From Jimgerdemannia flammicorona (lineage: Eukaryota > Mucoromycota > Endogonomycetes > Endogonales > Endogonaceae): a stretch of 11,299 bases of DNA. The notes beneath the pieces were generated by a model. It had not been told where the DNA came from. It ran no database searches and saw nothing but the letters and a program-made list of their open reading frames with translations. The stretch lies in the NCBI GenBank assembly GCA_003990745.1, contig RBNI01006464.1, positions 1 to 11,299 of the forward strand, written 5' to 3'. This document shows positions 1-7,681 of the stretch, piece after piece; positions within the stretch are counted from its first letter, which is position 1, and every line of letters begins with the position of its first letter. The position numbers were made by a program, and so were the translations under genes.

Positions 1-23
1 AAAAAAAAAAAAAAAAAAAAAAA
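1..23 (+). repeat. poly(A) run, probable 3' tail of an upstream retroelement
   Basis: The window opens with 23 consecutive A residues, followed by about 20 bases of A-rich sequence before the recognisable 5' end of LINE copy A. A plus-strand poly(A) directly upstream of another retroelement is what the 3' end of a retrotransposed copy looks like. The body of that element is outside the window, so this is inference. A simple A tract is the alternative. Confidence 0.6.
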
Positions 24-44
24 GATAGTGAAAAAGAGCGATCA

Positions 45-204
45 GCTCAAATCATTCAGAGTGAGCTAAGCCACACAGGTAACCTTTTGCGAAAAGCAAC
101 ACATTTTCAAGTTTACACTTCATTCATACTAGTGTGCAAGGTGCAGTAGAAGTCTGGCAACAACTCACAGTAAGTTTCATTGAAATCTGTCAAGTTTTCA
201 TGAT
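45..204 (+). promoter_or_regulatory. 5' UTR of LINE copy A
   Basis: About 160 bases align with the 160 bases before the ORF1 start of copy B. They share the block GAGCTAAGCCACACAG near the 5' end, then similar CA-rich and TTTTCAAGTTT stretches. The first shared bases (from 45) probably mark the true 5' end of the family. In LINEs the 5' UTR usually carries the internal promoter. No TATA box or named factor site is recognisable here, so the promoter role is inference. Confidence 0.6.
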
Positions 205-317
205 ATAGCGACCCAAGAGTCATTAAGCTCGAAGTGTCTAGAGAGGAGGAGGCCTGGCCTGGGCCTCCCCAAGAGTTTTGTGGCAGCAGCTGGTTAAGGT
301 GGGGCTGGAGGGCAAGC
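205..317 (+). pseudogene. LINE copy A ORF1, N-terminal fragment
   Basis: This aligns with the first codons of copy B ORF1: a Ser-rich start, then an RRRPGLG stretch and an SFVAAAG segment matching SFAAVAG in B. The start codon has become ATA (205-207) where B has ATG at 2674. A TAA follows after the SFVAAAG segment at about 292. The frame is cut at 317 by the retrocopy and resumes at 1524 in the same phase. It cannot be translated as it stands. The protein would have been the RNA-binding ORF1 protein of the LINE. Confidence 0.75.
304..317. repeat. Target-site duplication, left copy
   Basis: GCTGGAGGGCAAGC occurs here and again, identical, at 1510-1523, exactly bounding the minus-strand insertion. 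Bases outside the 14-mers differ (G against A on the left, T against A on the right). A perfect 14-bp direct repeat with a poly(A) on one side is diagnostic of LINE-type target-primed retrotransposition. Confidence 0.92.
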
Positions 318-339
318 TTTTTTTTTTTTTTTTTTTTTT
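318..339 (-). repeat. poly(A) tail of the retrocopy (22 nt, seen as poly(T))
   Basis: Twenty-two uninterrupted T residues on the plus strand directly abut the left target-site duplication. An unbroken tail of this length suggests a fairly recent insertion, younger than the host copy A. Confidence 0.92.
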
Positions 340-351
340 GTTCTACACTCA

Positions 352-357
352 TTTATT
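352..357 (-). promoter_or_regulatory. AATAAA polyadenylation signal of the retrocopy
   Basis: TTTATT on the plus strand reads AATAAA on the minus strand, 12 nt upstream of the poly(A) start. That is within the normal spacing for animal cleavage and polyadenylation, so the source was an RNA polymerase II transcript ending at a genuine poly(A) site. Confidence 0.85.
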
Positions 358-367
358 TCAAATATAG

Positions 368-374
368 TTATATA
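368..374 (-). promoter_or_regulatory. TATATAA motif near the retrocopy 3' end
   Basis: The minus strand reads TATATAA about 10 nt before AATAAA. In LTR retroelements a TATA box precedes the R region and AATAAA, so this is compatible with an LTR end. It could also be plain AT-rich 3' UTR. It has no effect on the inserted copy that I can show. Confidence 0.3.
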
Positions 375-423
375 GCGAACAGCAGGAAAACATCCCCCAG
401 ATTACCTGACAAGAAAGTAAGTG

Positions 424-435
424 GGGTCAGGCCCT
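424..435. repeat. Inverted repeat inside the retrocopy, arm 1
   Basis: GGGTCAGGCCCT here is the exact reverse complement of 1163-1174. The match resumes with TAGGCT after a 14-base gap on this side (GAAAAGAGTAGTCT is present here and absent in the other arm), giving a gapped arm of about 18 matched bases. This suggests a small inverted duplication or a long-range stem in the source RNA. Confidence 0.5.
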
Positions 436-941
436 GAAAAGAGTAGTCTTAGGCTACCTGACACCTAACCTTAGCAAAGCCAAGGTGGCTGGGGCCTGGT
501 TCTCTCTGCCCTGAGCTGCTCCTACTCCCCCCTCCCTGCCAATAACAATGCACCACCAAGGCCACAACTGGCTCCCTCATACAAATAATGTATACAATGA
601 AGAGAAATGAAATGGTACGCAGGCCTGATAAACCCCAACCATGAGTTACTCCACCCCACCTTGACTGCTCAGTGCCAACCTACATACTTAACAAATGGGT
701 CTGCCATCCAACCACTGCTCTCCCTGCCCAACTCTGAGTCAGAAGTCACCGTCTGGCTTGTGACACCAGCACCTCAAGTGATACTGCCATCATACCTGGT
801 CTTACCCCAAAGGGCCACTGGATGCGACCCCAGCACCTCGAGTACCCTTGCAGCATACACCCAGCCTACCGGCTCCTCCCTCCCCAAAGTGGCAAAGTAG
901 TCACCTGCTGATTTCCCTGCTGATCATCACACCATCGTCAG

Positions 942-1054
942 CCAATCACCTGGCCTGATCATCACTACCATCTTGAATCGCACTATCCTGCATCTACCAA
1001 TCACTAGTCACTATCACCATATGCATCAAGATCACCTCATCCACCTTAGCCAAT
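942..1054 (-). repeat. Three ATTGG (CCAAT-box) motifs with about 54-bp spacing
   Basis: On the plus strand CCAATCA occurs at 942, 997 and 1050, spaced 55 and 53 bp, in a run of similar ATCAC/CATC-rich sequence. On the sense strand of the retrocopy these are ATTGG boxes, possibly remnants of a degenerate tandem repeat. Repeated CCAAT boxes are common in enhancer and LTR U3 regions. Function is not shown. Confidence 0.4.
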
Positions 1055-1162
1055 CATCAGCTGCACCTTCCGAAATTCTCTGAGCCCCTTCTGAAATCCC
1101 CCAGTATACCTCTATACCTTGAGAATGCAGTAAAAGTCCCCCCCCTGAGTGAAGAAAGCCTA

Positions 1163-1174
1163 AGGGCCTGACCC
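1163..1174. repeat. Inverted repeat inside the retrocopy, arm 2
   Basis: AGGGCCTGACCC pairs exactly with 424-435, and the adjoining AGCCTA (1157-1162) pairs with TAGGCT on the other arm after its 14-base gap. It lies next to a C8 run (1138-1145), which on the sense strand is a G8 run followed by ACTTTTA. Confidence 0.5.
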
Positions 1175-1509
1175 ATGTCCCCCAGCCTGCCAGAGTATGC
1201 TAGTGAATCGGATGCTCACCATGAAGCCAGCCACATTGCCAGATGTAATACTCCACATCTCCTTGAGAACTTGCCAGTGGCTCCCAGAGCCTGCCTTGCA
1301 CCATCTGGTCTACAAAATGATGAAATCCTTGAATTCTTGAAAACTATAGCCTTGAGGTTGGGGCAACTCGACACCATTGAACTCCTCTTCTCTTGCCACT
1401 TCTAGCACACTCAACCTTGGGGCACTGATGGCCCCCCTTCCCCTGCACCATAGGGATCCAATTTCCACCTGGACCTTTTGACCGGTATGGTTTGAGAGAA
1501 AGAAGTCCA

Positions 1510-1523
1510 GCTGGAGGGCAAGC
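1510..1523. repeat. Target-site duplication, right copy
   Basis: Identical to 304-317. It marks the 5' end of the minus-strand retrocopy. Joining copy A across the duplication restores the ORF1 reading phase (bases 318-1523 total 1206, a multiple of three). Confidence 0.92.
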
Positions 1524-2505
1524 AGGAGGTCGTAGATCAGTAGTAGAATTGGGTAGTTAGTACATAGTGGTGGGGAGTAAGCAGGCAGCCACTAGGCCTA
1601 CAGTTGGGGGGCAGCAAGGGCATAGTGTTGACAGGGGTGGATGTCAGGTGACTGGTCAGCTGACTGGCCAGGGGCCCAGCAGGGGTCAGGGGTCCGGGAG
1701 TGTAACAGCTGGGACTGGCTTTCCTGGGACTAGACTGGTGTCTGGAGGTAGAACTGCTGGTGGCACAGTAGCTCCTAGCGAGATAGTAGCTGGCATATCT
1801 AGTAGCAAGGACAAGGCAACCCCGGCAGCAGAAACTGGGGAGCTGGTGGTACAACCATTTTTCCATAAGTCGGTGTCATCATGGGCAGTCTCCACCAACT
1901 TCTTGGGCCTTGGTCTGTCAGCCAAAGAGGTTCTACGACTGATGGGTGAGGAGGTTGCAAGGGCTGAGTCACTGAGGTTTATCCCCTCGGTGAGGCAGTA
2001 GAGGTCGGATTCATTGAGGAGGAGGCTATGGTGAAGGCCTTGGAGAAGGGGTTGATGGTCAAGAATGTTAAGGTGGAGATGGCGAGGTGCCTGAGATGGG
2101 ACCCACATGCAGTGAGGTTGGTGGTGGAAGGACTGCCGATGCTGAGCAGACAGGAGACTAAGATGGTGATCGCCAAGGCACTGGAAGGCTTTGGCGAGAT
2201 GGTAGATTTCAGATTTATATTTTGAGAGGGCACAAAGCTGAGGAATGGTAATTGTGAGGTGATGGTATGGCTGGAGAGAAAGGAGGCAACGGGCCTGGGG
2301 TGAGACTGGCCAGAGGTCATTCATATTGGGGAGCAGGATTGCTGGGTCTGGAGGAGGAAAGACTCTGAGCAGGAAGAGAAGGAGCTGCTGATAGCCCTAG
2401 AGGAGCATGATGAGGCAAAGGCTTTGTGAAAAAGGAAATGGGAGGAATTTGCTAAGGATTGGGTCTGGATTGAAACTGATAGCAAGAGGAAGTATTGGCA
2501 TAGGA
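1524..2505 (+). pseudogene. LINE copy A ORF1, main fragment
   Basis: This continues the ORF1 of copy A after the insertion. It aligns along its length with copy B ORF1: a Gly/Ser/Gln-rich linker (SVDRGG, RGQGSGS), the conserved block AETGELVV-PFFHK through EVLRL-GEEVA, then an RCLRWDP-to-VEGLP segment leading into an RRM-like fold ending GEMVDFRF. Damage: TAG at 1558-1560; a one-base deletion at about 1990 that shifts the frame before the RRM-like part; then in the shifted frame TGA at 2223-2225, 2301-2303 and 2427-2429. The 2223 stop replaces the Trp of the WEGTK segment seen in copy C and is shared with copy B. The frame is lost at the junction with copy B. The product would be an RNA-binding chaperone-type ORF1 protein; this copy is dead. 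Confidence 0.82.
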
Positions 2506-2513
2506 CTTCTTTT

Positions 2514-2673
2514 GCTTGAACCATTCGGAGAGAGCTAAGCCACACAGACATCTTTCAGCGAAAGACAACATGTTTTCAAGTTTTTATTTCAAATGTACTG
2601 GTGTACATCATGTGGCAGGAGTCTACTTATAAGGCACAACAAGTTTCAAGGAAAATGGACGAGTTTTGGCGAC
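2514..2673 (+). promoter_or_regulatory. 5' UTR of LINE copy B
   Basis: These 160 bases align with 45-204 of copy A and end at the ORF1 ATG (2674). The shared 5' limit in two independently diverged copies supports about 2514 as the element start. Promoter activity is inferred from LINE biology. I see no named binding site. Confidence 0.6.
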
Positions 2674-4542
2674 ATGGCTAGTCAAGATTCCTCTAGCTCT
2701 GAGAGTCTGGAGAGGAGAAGGCCTGGTCTGGGTATTCCCAAGAGCTTTGCGGCTGTGGCAGGGGCTGGTGTGGCTGTAGGAAGGGCTGGTGGACAGGGAA
2801 GGACTGGTGGGATTGAGGCCTGGCATATAGTGATTGGGAATAGGAGGGCTATAGCTAGGCCCATGAGGGTTAGACAAGGGGGGTGTAGTGTTGACAGGGG
2901 GAGGGGTCAGGTGACGAGTCAGGTGACTGATCAGGTGGCCAGCAGGGGACAGGGGTCTGGTAGTGGGACACTGGGGACTGTTTCTTCTGTCGCTGGGCAG
3001 GTGGCTGGGGAGAGGACTGCTGGTGGCGCAGCTGTGCCTAGTGGGACAACTACAGGTGTGTTAGGGATTAAGGGAAAGGTGACTTTGATGGCAGAGACAG
3101 GCGAGTTGGTAGTGAGGCCTTTCTTCCACAAATTGGTGTCGATGTGGGCAGTCTCAGTGAACTTCTTAGGATTGGCGATATCGGCAAGAGAGGTTCTGAG
3201 GTTGGTGGGAGAAGAAGTGGCTGGGGCAGAGTCTCTGAAGTTCATCCCTTTGGCTGAGGCTGTGGAGATTGGATTTGTGGAGGAGGATGCGATAGTGAAG
3301 GCACTGGAGAAAGGGATGATGGTCAAGGGTATCCGGATTGGGATGGCAAGGTGTCTGAGGTGGGATCCACGTGCTATTAGGCTGGTGGTGGAAGGTTTGC
3401 CAACCCTGGGCAGACAGGAGAACAAGGAGATGGTGGTAGAGGCACTAGGTGGATATGGTGAGATGGTGGACTTCAGGTTCATGTTCTGAGAGGGCACCAA
3501 ATTGAGGAATGGCAAATGTGAGGTGATGCTGTGACTGGAAGGCAAGAAGGCTACTGGGCTGGGCCACAATTGGCCTGAGGGGATTAAGATTGGGGGGCAG
3601 GAGTGCAAGGTCTGGAGGAGGAAGGGAGCAGAACAGGAGGAGGAAGAGTTGGTGATTGCTCTGAAGGAAAGGGAGGCTGCCAAGAAGCTGCAAAAGAGGA
3701 AGTGGGAGGAGTATGCCAAGGATTGGGTCTGGATTGAGGCTGATGGTAAGCAGAAGAGGTGGAGGAAAGGGAACTGGGAGCATCTGCAGGCAGCCCTTCA
3801 AGGGGCAGCAGTGGAAGAGGAGGCATGAGTAGAGGCGGCAAGGAATCAGATGGATGGTGTGGAGGTGGCAGAGGTGTTCTTCTCCCAGCTGGGTGGTGTA
3901 GAGAACTCAGCACATGTGCTGGTGAAAGGAAAGTGGGTGGACAAGGAGGAGGTTAGTGAAGGAGGCTTTGAGGTTGATGAGGAAGTGGTGCTGGAGACTC
4001 AGATGGAGGATACCCATATGGCGGGGGCGGCAAATGTCCATTGAGAGTACCCAGAAGCTGGTGAGGTTATTCATCTGGAGAAAGTTACTGAGGAGAATGA
4101 GCTGGTGGATGTGGCTTCTGATGTGTCAGCAGACAGAGAGTAACTACAAGAGCTGAGCAGGACCCCTAGGCCATCAACTCCTGGGCCCCTGGTGATGACG
4201 GCGGAAAGCTGGTATCAGGCAGTACTTAAGGAGCTGGCAGAGGAAGACATCAAGGAAGTGGATGTGTTTCATGGATCTCAGGAGGTGTGGGAAGGGTTTC
4301 TCAATGTAGCGATGCAGGGGCCTAAGCTGGTGAGGGCAATGGTAGCTGCCCTGCTGGATGATGAAGGATATGATATTGACAAGAGCAGGATGGCCGATAT
4401 CAGGAAGGTGGCGACAGAGAGAGTGGATCTTTTCTACAGCAGTGTGAATGGTGATCGAATCTGGAGGGCAATTTGTGAGAACCAGCAAGAGATTATTAGG
4501 GGAAGGGCTGAGAAAGTGGTGGTGGTCCCAGCTGAACTTTAA
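2674..4542 (+). pseudogene. LINE copy B ORF1 (RNA-binding gag-like protein), 622 codons with 5 in-frame stops
   Basis: The ATG at 2674 is chosen because it aligns with the ATA of copy A and precedes a Ser-rich start (SQDSSSSES). In order: SFAAV motif; Gly/Ser/Gln-rich linker; conserved block around AETGELVVRPFFHK to FIPLAEAVEIGF; RRM-like segment from about residue 224 (ARCLRWDP, VEGLP, GEMVDFRFMF); a charged, Trp-bearing stretch (KRKWEEYAKDWVWIE); and a C-terminal domain from about residue 506 (WYQAVLKEL, DDEGYDIDKSR, ERVDLFYSS, IWRAICENQ) that aligns with copy C. No CCHC zinc knuckle is visible. One frame holds for the whole 1.87 kb with no indel, interrupted only by TGA at 3487, 3532, 3826 and 4042 and TAA at 4141. 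The true end is TAA 4540-4542. The 3487 and 3532 stops sit where C or A has Trp, suggesting TGG to TGA. Confidence 0.85.
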
Positions 4543-4554
4543 ACAATCTCCTTA

Positions 4555-5627
4555 ATGATGATGAACAACCTACGTATTTTATTGATCAATGTCAATGGAT
4601 TGTGAGATGGTGTTAAAAGACAGCGGCTTTTCAGATAGCTTAAAGTCAGGAGGTATGATGTTGTGTTTCTTCAGAATGTTTGGGCTTATGGTGAGTTGGA
4701 CTTTGAGATGTGGAGTAGAGAATGGTATGGTGGTACAGGTTGGAATAGGCAGGTGGGCATCTTGGTTGATGTTGGCAAAGGTGAGCTAGTGGAGGTAGAG
4801 ATCTATAGTGACAGACTGATTTGGGGAAGACTAAAAGGTGGGGTTGGTGATGGTTTGACAGTTGGCTCAGTTAACCTCCCTGCGGTTGGCAGAGAGCAAA
4901 AGCAATGGATTGAGGGATGGCTGGTATGGGATGGTCGGGAGGTAATTGCTTTGGACATTATGGGGGGGGACTTTAACATGGTGCATGATTGTACGCTGGA
5001 TAGGTCTGATGGTGGAGCAGGAGTCACAGTATCTTCCAGACTTTCTCAGTAGCTTCAGGTGGAGTGTGACATGGGTTTGGTGGATGGCATTCATCAACAA
5101 CAGGGGGATAAGTTGGGACCTTTCACCTGGTGGCATCCAGTTGGAACAACATTGGTTGGGACACGAATAGATTGGGTGCTAGTGGCAGAGTGCTGGGGCA
5201 ATGTACTAGACACTGCTGAGGTGTGCTGGTGCCCTTGGTCTGATCACTGGGGAGTGGAGGTTTGTGGTAGATTTCAAGCAGTGAGTAGTAGTGGAGGGCG
5301 CTGGTGCCTCAATATAGCCTTACTCAAGAGGAAGAAGGAGAGGAATGATTTTGTGACAGTTATGAGACAGGAAGTTTTGCGATGGCAGAGTGAAGGGCAG
5401 CTGATAGCAGAATGGTGGGGTAAATTCAAACATTTGGCTGGTGCCTACTGCGGGATGTTGGAGAAGTAGCTGGGAAGGAACAGAAGGATAAGAAAAGGAG
5501 AGTTGAAAAGGGGCGCGGGACTGACGCCCTTTCTCCAGTACTATTCATGTTACACAAGCTTCAAGCAACAGTTTTTCAACACAAAGCAGAGGAAAGGTAC
5601 TATAAACATGTCTTCAAGCAAGAGTTC
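4555..5627 (+). pseudogene. LINE copy B ORF2, endonuclease part only
   Basis: Three successive ATGs (4555, 4558, 4561) lie 12-18 bases after the ORF1 stop. From 4561 the protein reads like the start of copy C ORF2 (NNLRILLINVNGL). Endonuclease motifs follow: FLQNV where the family has LQE, GGDFNM, TRIDWVL and WSDHWG. In-frame stops are TGA 4603 (expected Arg, CGA to TGA), TAG 4636 (Trp in C), TAG 5050 (probably Trp in C) and TAG 5467. After 5466 the best continuation is in another frame (5463-5627), where an Arg/Lys-rich tract and a KLQ to HVFKQ helix resemble the pre-RT linker of C, so there may be one frameshift near 5465. The reverse transcriptase is missing. As an AP-like endonuclease it would nick target DNA to prime reverse transcription. 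It is dead here. Confidence 0.8.
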
Positions 5628-7635
5628 TGATGGGCGTGCTGGGTCTGGTAGACCTGGGGCCTTTGGCTGGCAGCAGGTTGGGAGAGGTTTTGGCCTGGGA
5701 ATGGGGGCCTTTGGAGAGTCAAAGGGCAGCGAGGGTGCTGGAGGAGGGCCGGTGTCAGAAAGGAATGGAGGAGGGACTGGCCCTATGAGCTTTGCTGACA
5801 AGGTGAAGGGGAGTGGATGGCCAACTGGAATCAGGGCTGGTGCTGCTGTGGGGAAGGGCAAGGCAAGCCTTGGAAGGGGGGGAGGTCCCCAGCCTGGGGG
5901 TGCTAGCATAGGGTCTGGAGGTGTTGTGGCTGGGGGCGGGACTGCTGATGGTGGCGTGACGGGGAATCAAGAAAAAAAAAGAGATGTGACAGCTGATGGC
6001 CAGGGGGGGCAGGGGTTCCCAATGCGGAAGGGGGACCTGGCGGATGGTGTGACGGGACTGGCAGTGGCTCCGTTACTCAAGAAGTCGATCTCGGAGTTCG
6101 CAGCTACATTGTGCTTCCAGGGCTTGGCGGTGACAGCGAGGATGGTCCTGGGGCTTATTTCAAAGCAGGTGGCTGGGGCGGCCTCGGTGAAATTCCTGAA
6201 GGGTCTGGAGGGAGTGGAGGTGGGCTTTGAGGAGGCGGGTCCACTAGAGGAGGCACTGAAAGCTGGAGTGGCAGTTGGGGAGGTAGTGGTCCCTATGGTG
6301 CGCTGTTTGAGGTGGGACCCCAGGATGGTACAGCTGATAGTGAAGGGTGTGCCCACAGTGATGAGGGAGGAGATGAGGAGGAGAGTGGAGGAGGTGATGG
6401 CGGAGTATGGGGATGTGGTGGATATTGGCTTTCAGATGTGGGAGGGGACGAAGATTAGGACAGGTGATGTCGATGTCAGGATTCGGCTAGCAGAGAGGGA
6501 GGCCACAGGGAAGGCAGGTGACTGGCCCTTGGTGTTGATGTGGGGTGCCTTTATTTGTAAGGTGTCGAGGGTGAAGGGGAGTGAGGAGGAGGAGGAGGAT
6601 TTGCTGGAGGCATTAGAGGAGATGAGTGGCACAGTAGAAAGGTGGGCAATGGCCTGGAAGCTCTTTGAGGAGTTGACGCACCTGGAGATTATCGAGGAGA
6701 AGTGTGTGCATACTGACAAGAAGCAGTGGGAGTGGGCCCAGGGGTGCTTGCGACAGAGGGAGCTCTTGGCGAGTATGACTGGAGGGGAGAAGAGGAAGAC
6801 AGATGGGGCTGAAGAGGCTGGAGGGGTCAAAGCCAGTGTATGGGCTAGCGAAGGAGGAAAGGAGGCAGTGGTGACAGAAGAATGGGCTGCGAAGGTGCTG
6901 GGCAAGGATCCATATGCTGATGGTACCTTTGAGGTTTGGGAGGAGGAGTCGGATGGCACCCCCCCCCCACTTGTCAGGAGGGGCCCGGTGGGGTGACGAG
7001 GGGTGGCCGAAGATGTTCCGATGCAGGGAGCTCAGCGAGTTACCTTTGGGGTCCCTGATGTGGCGAAAGGAGGTCAGGTGGTGGCAGTTGGTGAAGATGA
7101 GCTGGTGGATGTTCCAGAGGAGGAGTGGAATGAGGATGCCAGCATAGGTGCTGATACTACGATGCTGAATGCAGGGCGGCCAGGGACCCCTGGAGGTAAG
7201 GAGATTGGGAATCTGTTGTGGATGAGCAATGTGATGGATAACCTTGTAGCTGAGGTGTTGGGGGAAGTGGATCTGAGGGCCATACCAGAGGAGCACTGGG
7301 CACAGATTCTGCGAGGTGATGGAGTGGTGGAGGCGCTGAAGGCAGAGATTCTTGTGATCTTACTGGAAGACAAGGGTTATGAGGTGGATGAGGTGAGGAA
7401 GGCAGAGCTGATGGTTGTTGCTGGTGAAAGGGCTGCCTACTGTTGGGCAGAATGCCATGGTTTGAAGTTCTGGCAGGAGGCCTGTGGAGATTATCGGGAG
7501 GACTTTGAGGAGAGAGAGGATGGGGCAATGGTTGAACTTCTGGAGGGATTGGAGGAACAGGAGGCTGCAAAGAAGGAACTGGCTGCAGAACACATCTTGG
7601 ATTTGGTACAGGAGGACTTGGGTGCAGACTTGTAG
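5608..7635 (+). pseudogene. LINE copy C ORF1 (RNA-binding gag-like protein), about 675 codons with one in-frame TGA
   Basis: It starts at ATG 5608 (MSSSKSSDG); the frame is open upstream to 5503, so the start is chosen by similarity to the Ser-rich start of B. In order: Gly-rich N terminus, SFADK motif (about residue 61), Gly-rich linker to about 160, a block (LLKKSISEF, MVLGLISKQVAGAASVKF, VEVGFEEA) typical of Tx1-type ORF1, an RRM-like domain from about residue 230 (RCLRWDP, LIVKGVP, AEYGDVVDI, WEGTKIRTG), a Glu-rich and helical stretch, and a C-terminal domain at about 536-634 (AEVLGEVDL, LLEDKGYEVDEVRK, AAYCWAECHG) conserved with B. Where related ORF1 proteins often have CCHC knuckles there is an acidic run instead. 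TGA 6994-6996 splits it after residue 462, but frame and homology continue to TAG 7633-7635, so it looks like a point mutation. An ORF1 that normally ends at 6994 is less likely because B aligns across it. A C10 run sits just before, at 6959-6968. Confidence 0.85.
6959..6968 (+). repeat. C10 homopolymer inside ORF1 of copy C
   Basis: Ten consecutive C residues encode Pro residues in an otherwise G-rich, C-poor coding strand. The reading frame is the same on both sides, so the present length preserves the frame. Runs like this slip readily in replication and in sequencing, so the length should be treated with care. Confidence 0.75.
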
Positions 7636-7681
7636 AGGAGAGGCTCAATCTTTAACATTATTCCTCATGAACAGTACAACT

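Larger units (their letters stand above)
318..1509 (-). mobile_element. Processed retrocopy (poly(A), AATAAA, 14-bp TSD), source unknown
   Basis: Read on the minus strand, this 1192-bp insert starts at 1509 and ends in AATAAA and a 22-nt poly(A) at 318. It lies between perfect 14-bp target-site duplications inside ORF1 of LINE copy A. That is the structure of an RNA copied in trans by LINE machinery. I do not recognise the source RNA. The longest open frames (97 codons at 607-900 and 76 codons at 1175-1405) are on the strand opposite the sense strand and have no recognisable domain. The sense strand has three ATTGG (CCAAT-box) motifs spaced about 54 bp, a TATATAA just before AATAAA, and a G8 run, an order reminiscent of U3-R of an LTR element. 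A retrocopy of an LTR-element transcript is therefore possible but weakly supported. A long noncoding RNA or mRNA 3' UTR fits equally well. Confidence 0.88.
45..2510 (+). mobile_element. LINE copy A (L1/Tx1-like), 3'-truncated and interrupted
   Basis: Homology to copy B starts at about 45 (here) and 2514 (in B) and runs through the 5' UTR and most of ORF1. It is broken only by the minus-strand insertion at 318-1509. It ends at about 2500-2513, where the 5' end of copy B begins. ORF2 is absent. LINEs normally lose their 5' end because reverse transcription is incomplete, so an intact 5' end with a missing 3' end points to interruption by a later insertion. Rough identity to B in ORF1, judged by eye, is about 75 percent. 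Damage (lost start codon, one frameshift, several stops) makes this look like the oldest of the three copies. Confidence 0.85.
2514..5627 (+). mobile_element. LINE copy B (L1/Tx1-like), 3'-truncated
   Basis: It begins with the 5' block shared with copy A and contains a complete ORF1 frame and the start of ORF2 with the endonuclease domain, then stops before the reverse transcriptase. Clear homology to copy C ORF2 holds to about 5500. In a shifted frame it may continue to 5627, where a KLQ to HVFKQ segment resembles the charged pre-RT linker of C. Copy C follows directly in the same orientation. An intact 5' end with no 3' half again suggests interruption by a later insertion. In-frame stops are dense (five in ORF1, four in ORF2), so it is inactive. 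Confidence 0.85.

Noticed and set aside
607..900. Plus-strand open frame of 97 codons inside the retrocopy
   Set aside because: It lies on the strand opposite the poly(A)-defined sense strand and has no domain or plausible start context.
1175..1405. Plus-strand open frame of 76 codons inside the retrocopy
   Set aside because: It is antisense to the retrocopy. It is short and has no homologue I recognise.
318..1509. Solo LTR or DNA transposon insertion
   Set aside because: The 14-bp duplication and terminal poly(A) with AATAAA fit target-primed retrotransposition. LTR integrases and most cut-and-paste transposases give shorter duplications and no poly(A).
1686..2324. Minus-strand open frame of 212 codons
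   Set aside because: It is antisense to copy A ORF1. The sense strand is G-rich and poor in the triplets that give antisense stops, so long shadows arise. The composition is Ser/Pro/Leu-rich with no domain.
2931..3719. Minus-strand open frame of 262 codons
   Set aside because: Antisense shadow of copy B ORF1. It has no recognisable motif, while the opposite strand aligns with A and C.
5860..6020. G-quadruplex element in copy C ORF1
   Set aside because: Several G runs occur (for example 5876-5882, 5896-5900, 6003-6009), but the entire coding strand is G-rich and encodes Gly-rich protein here, so I cannot separate a structural signal from composition.
6959..7003. Programmed frameshift at the C10 run in copy C ORF1
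   Set aside because: Homology to copy B keeps the same frame on both sides of the run, and the TGA at 6994 is in that frame. A shift would leave the conserved C-terminal domain out of frame.
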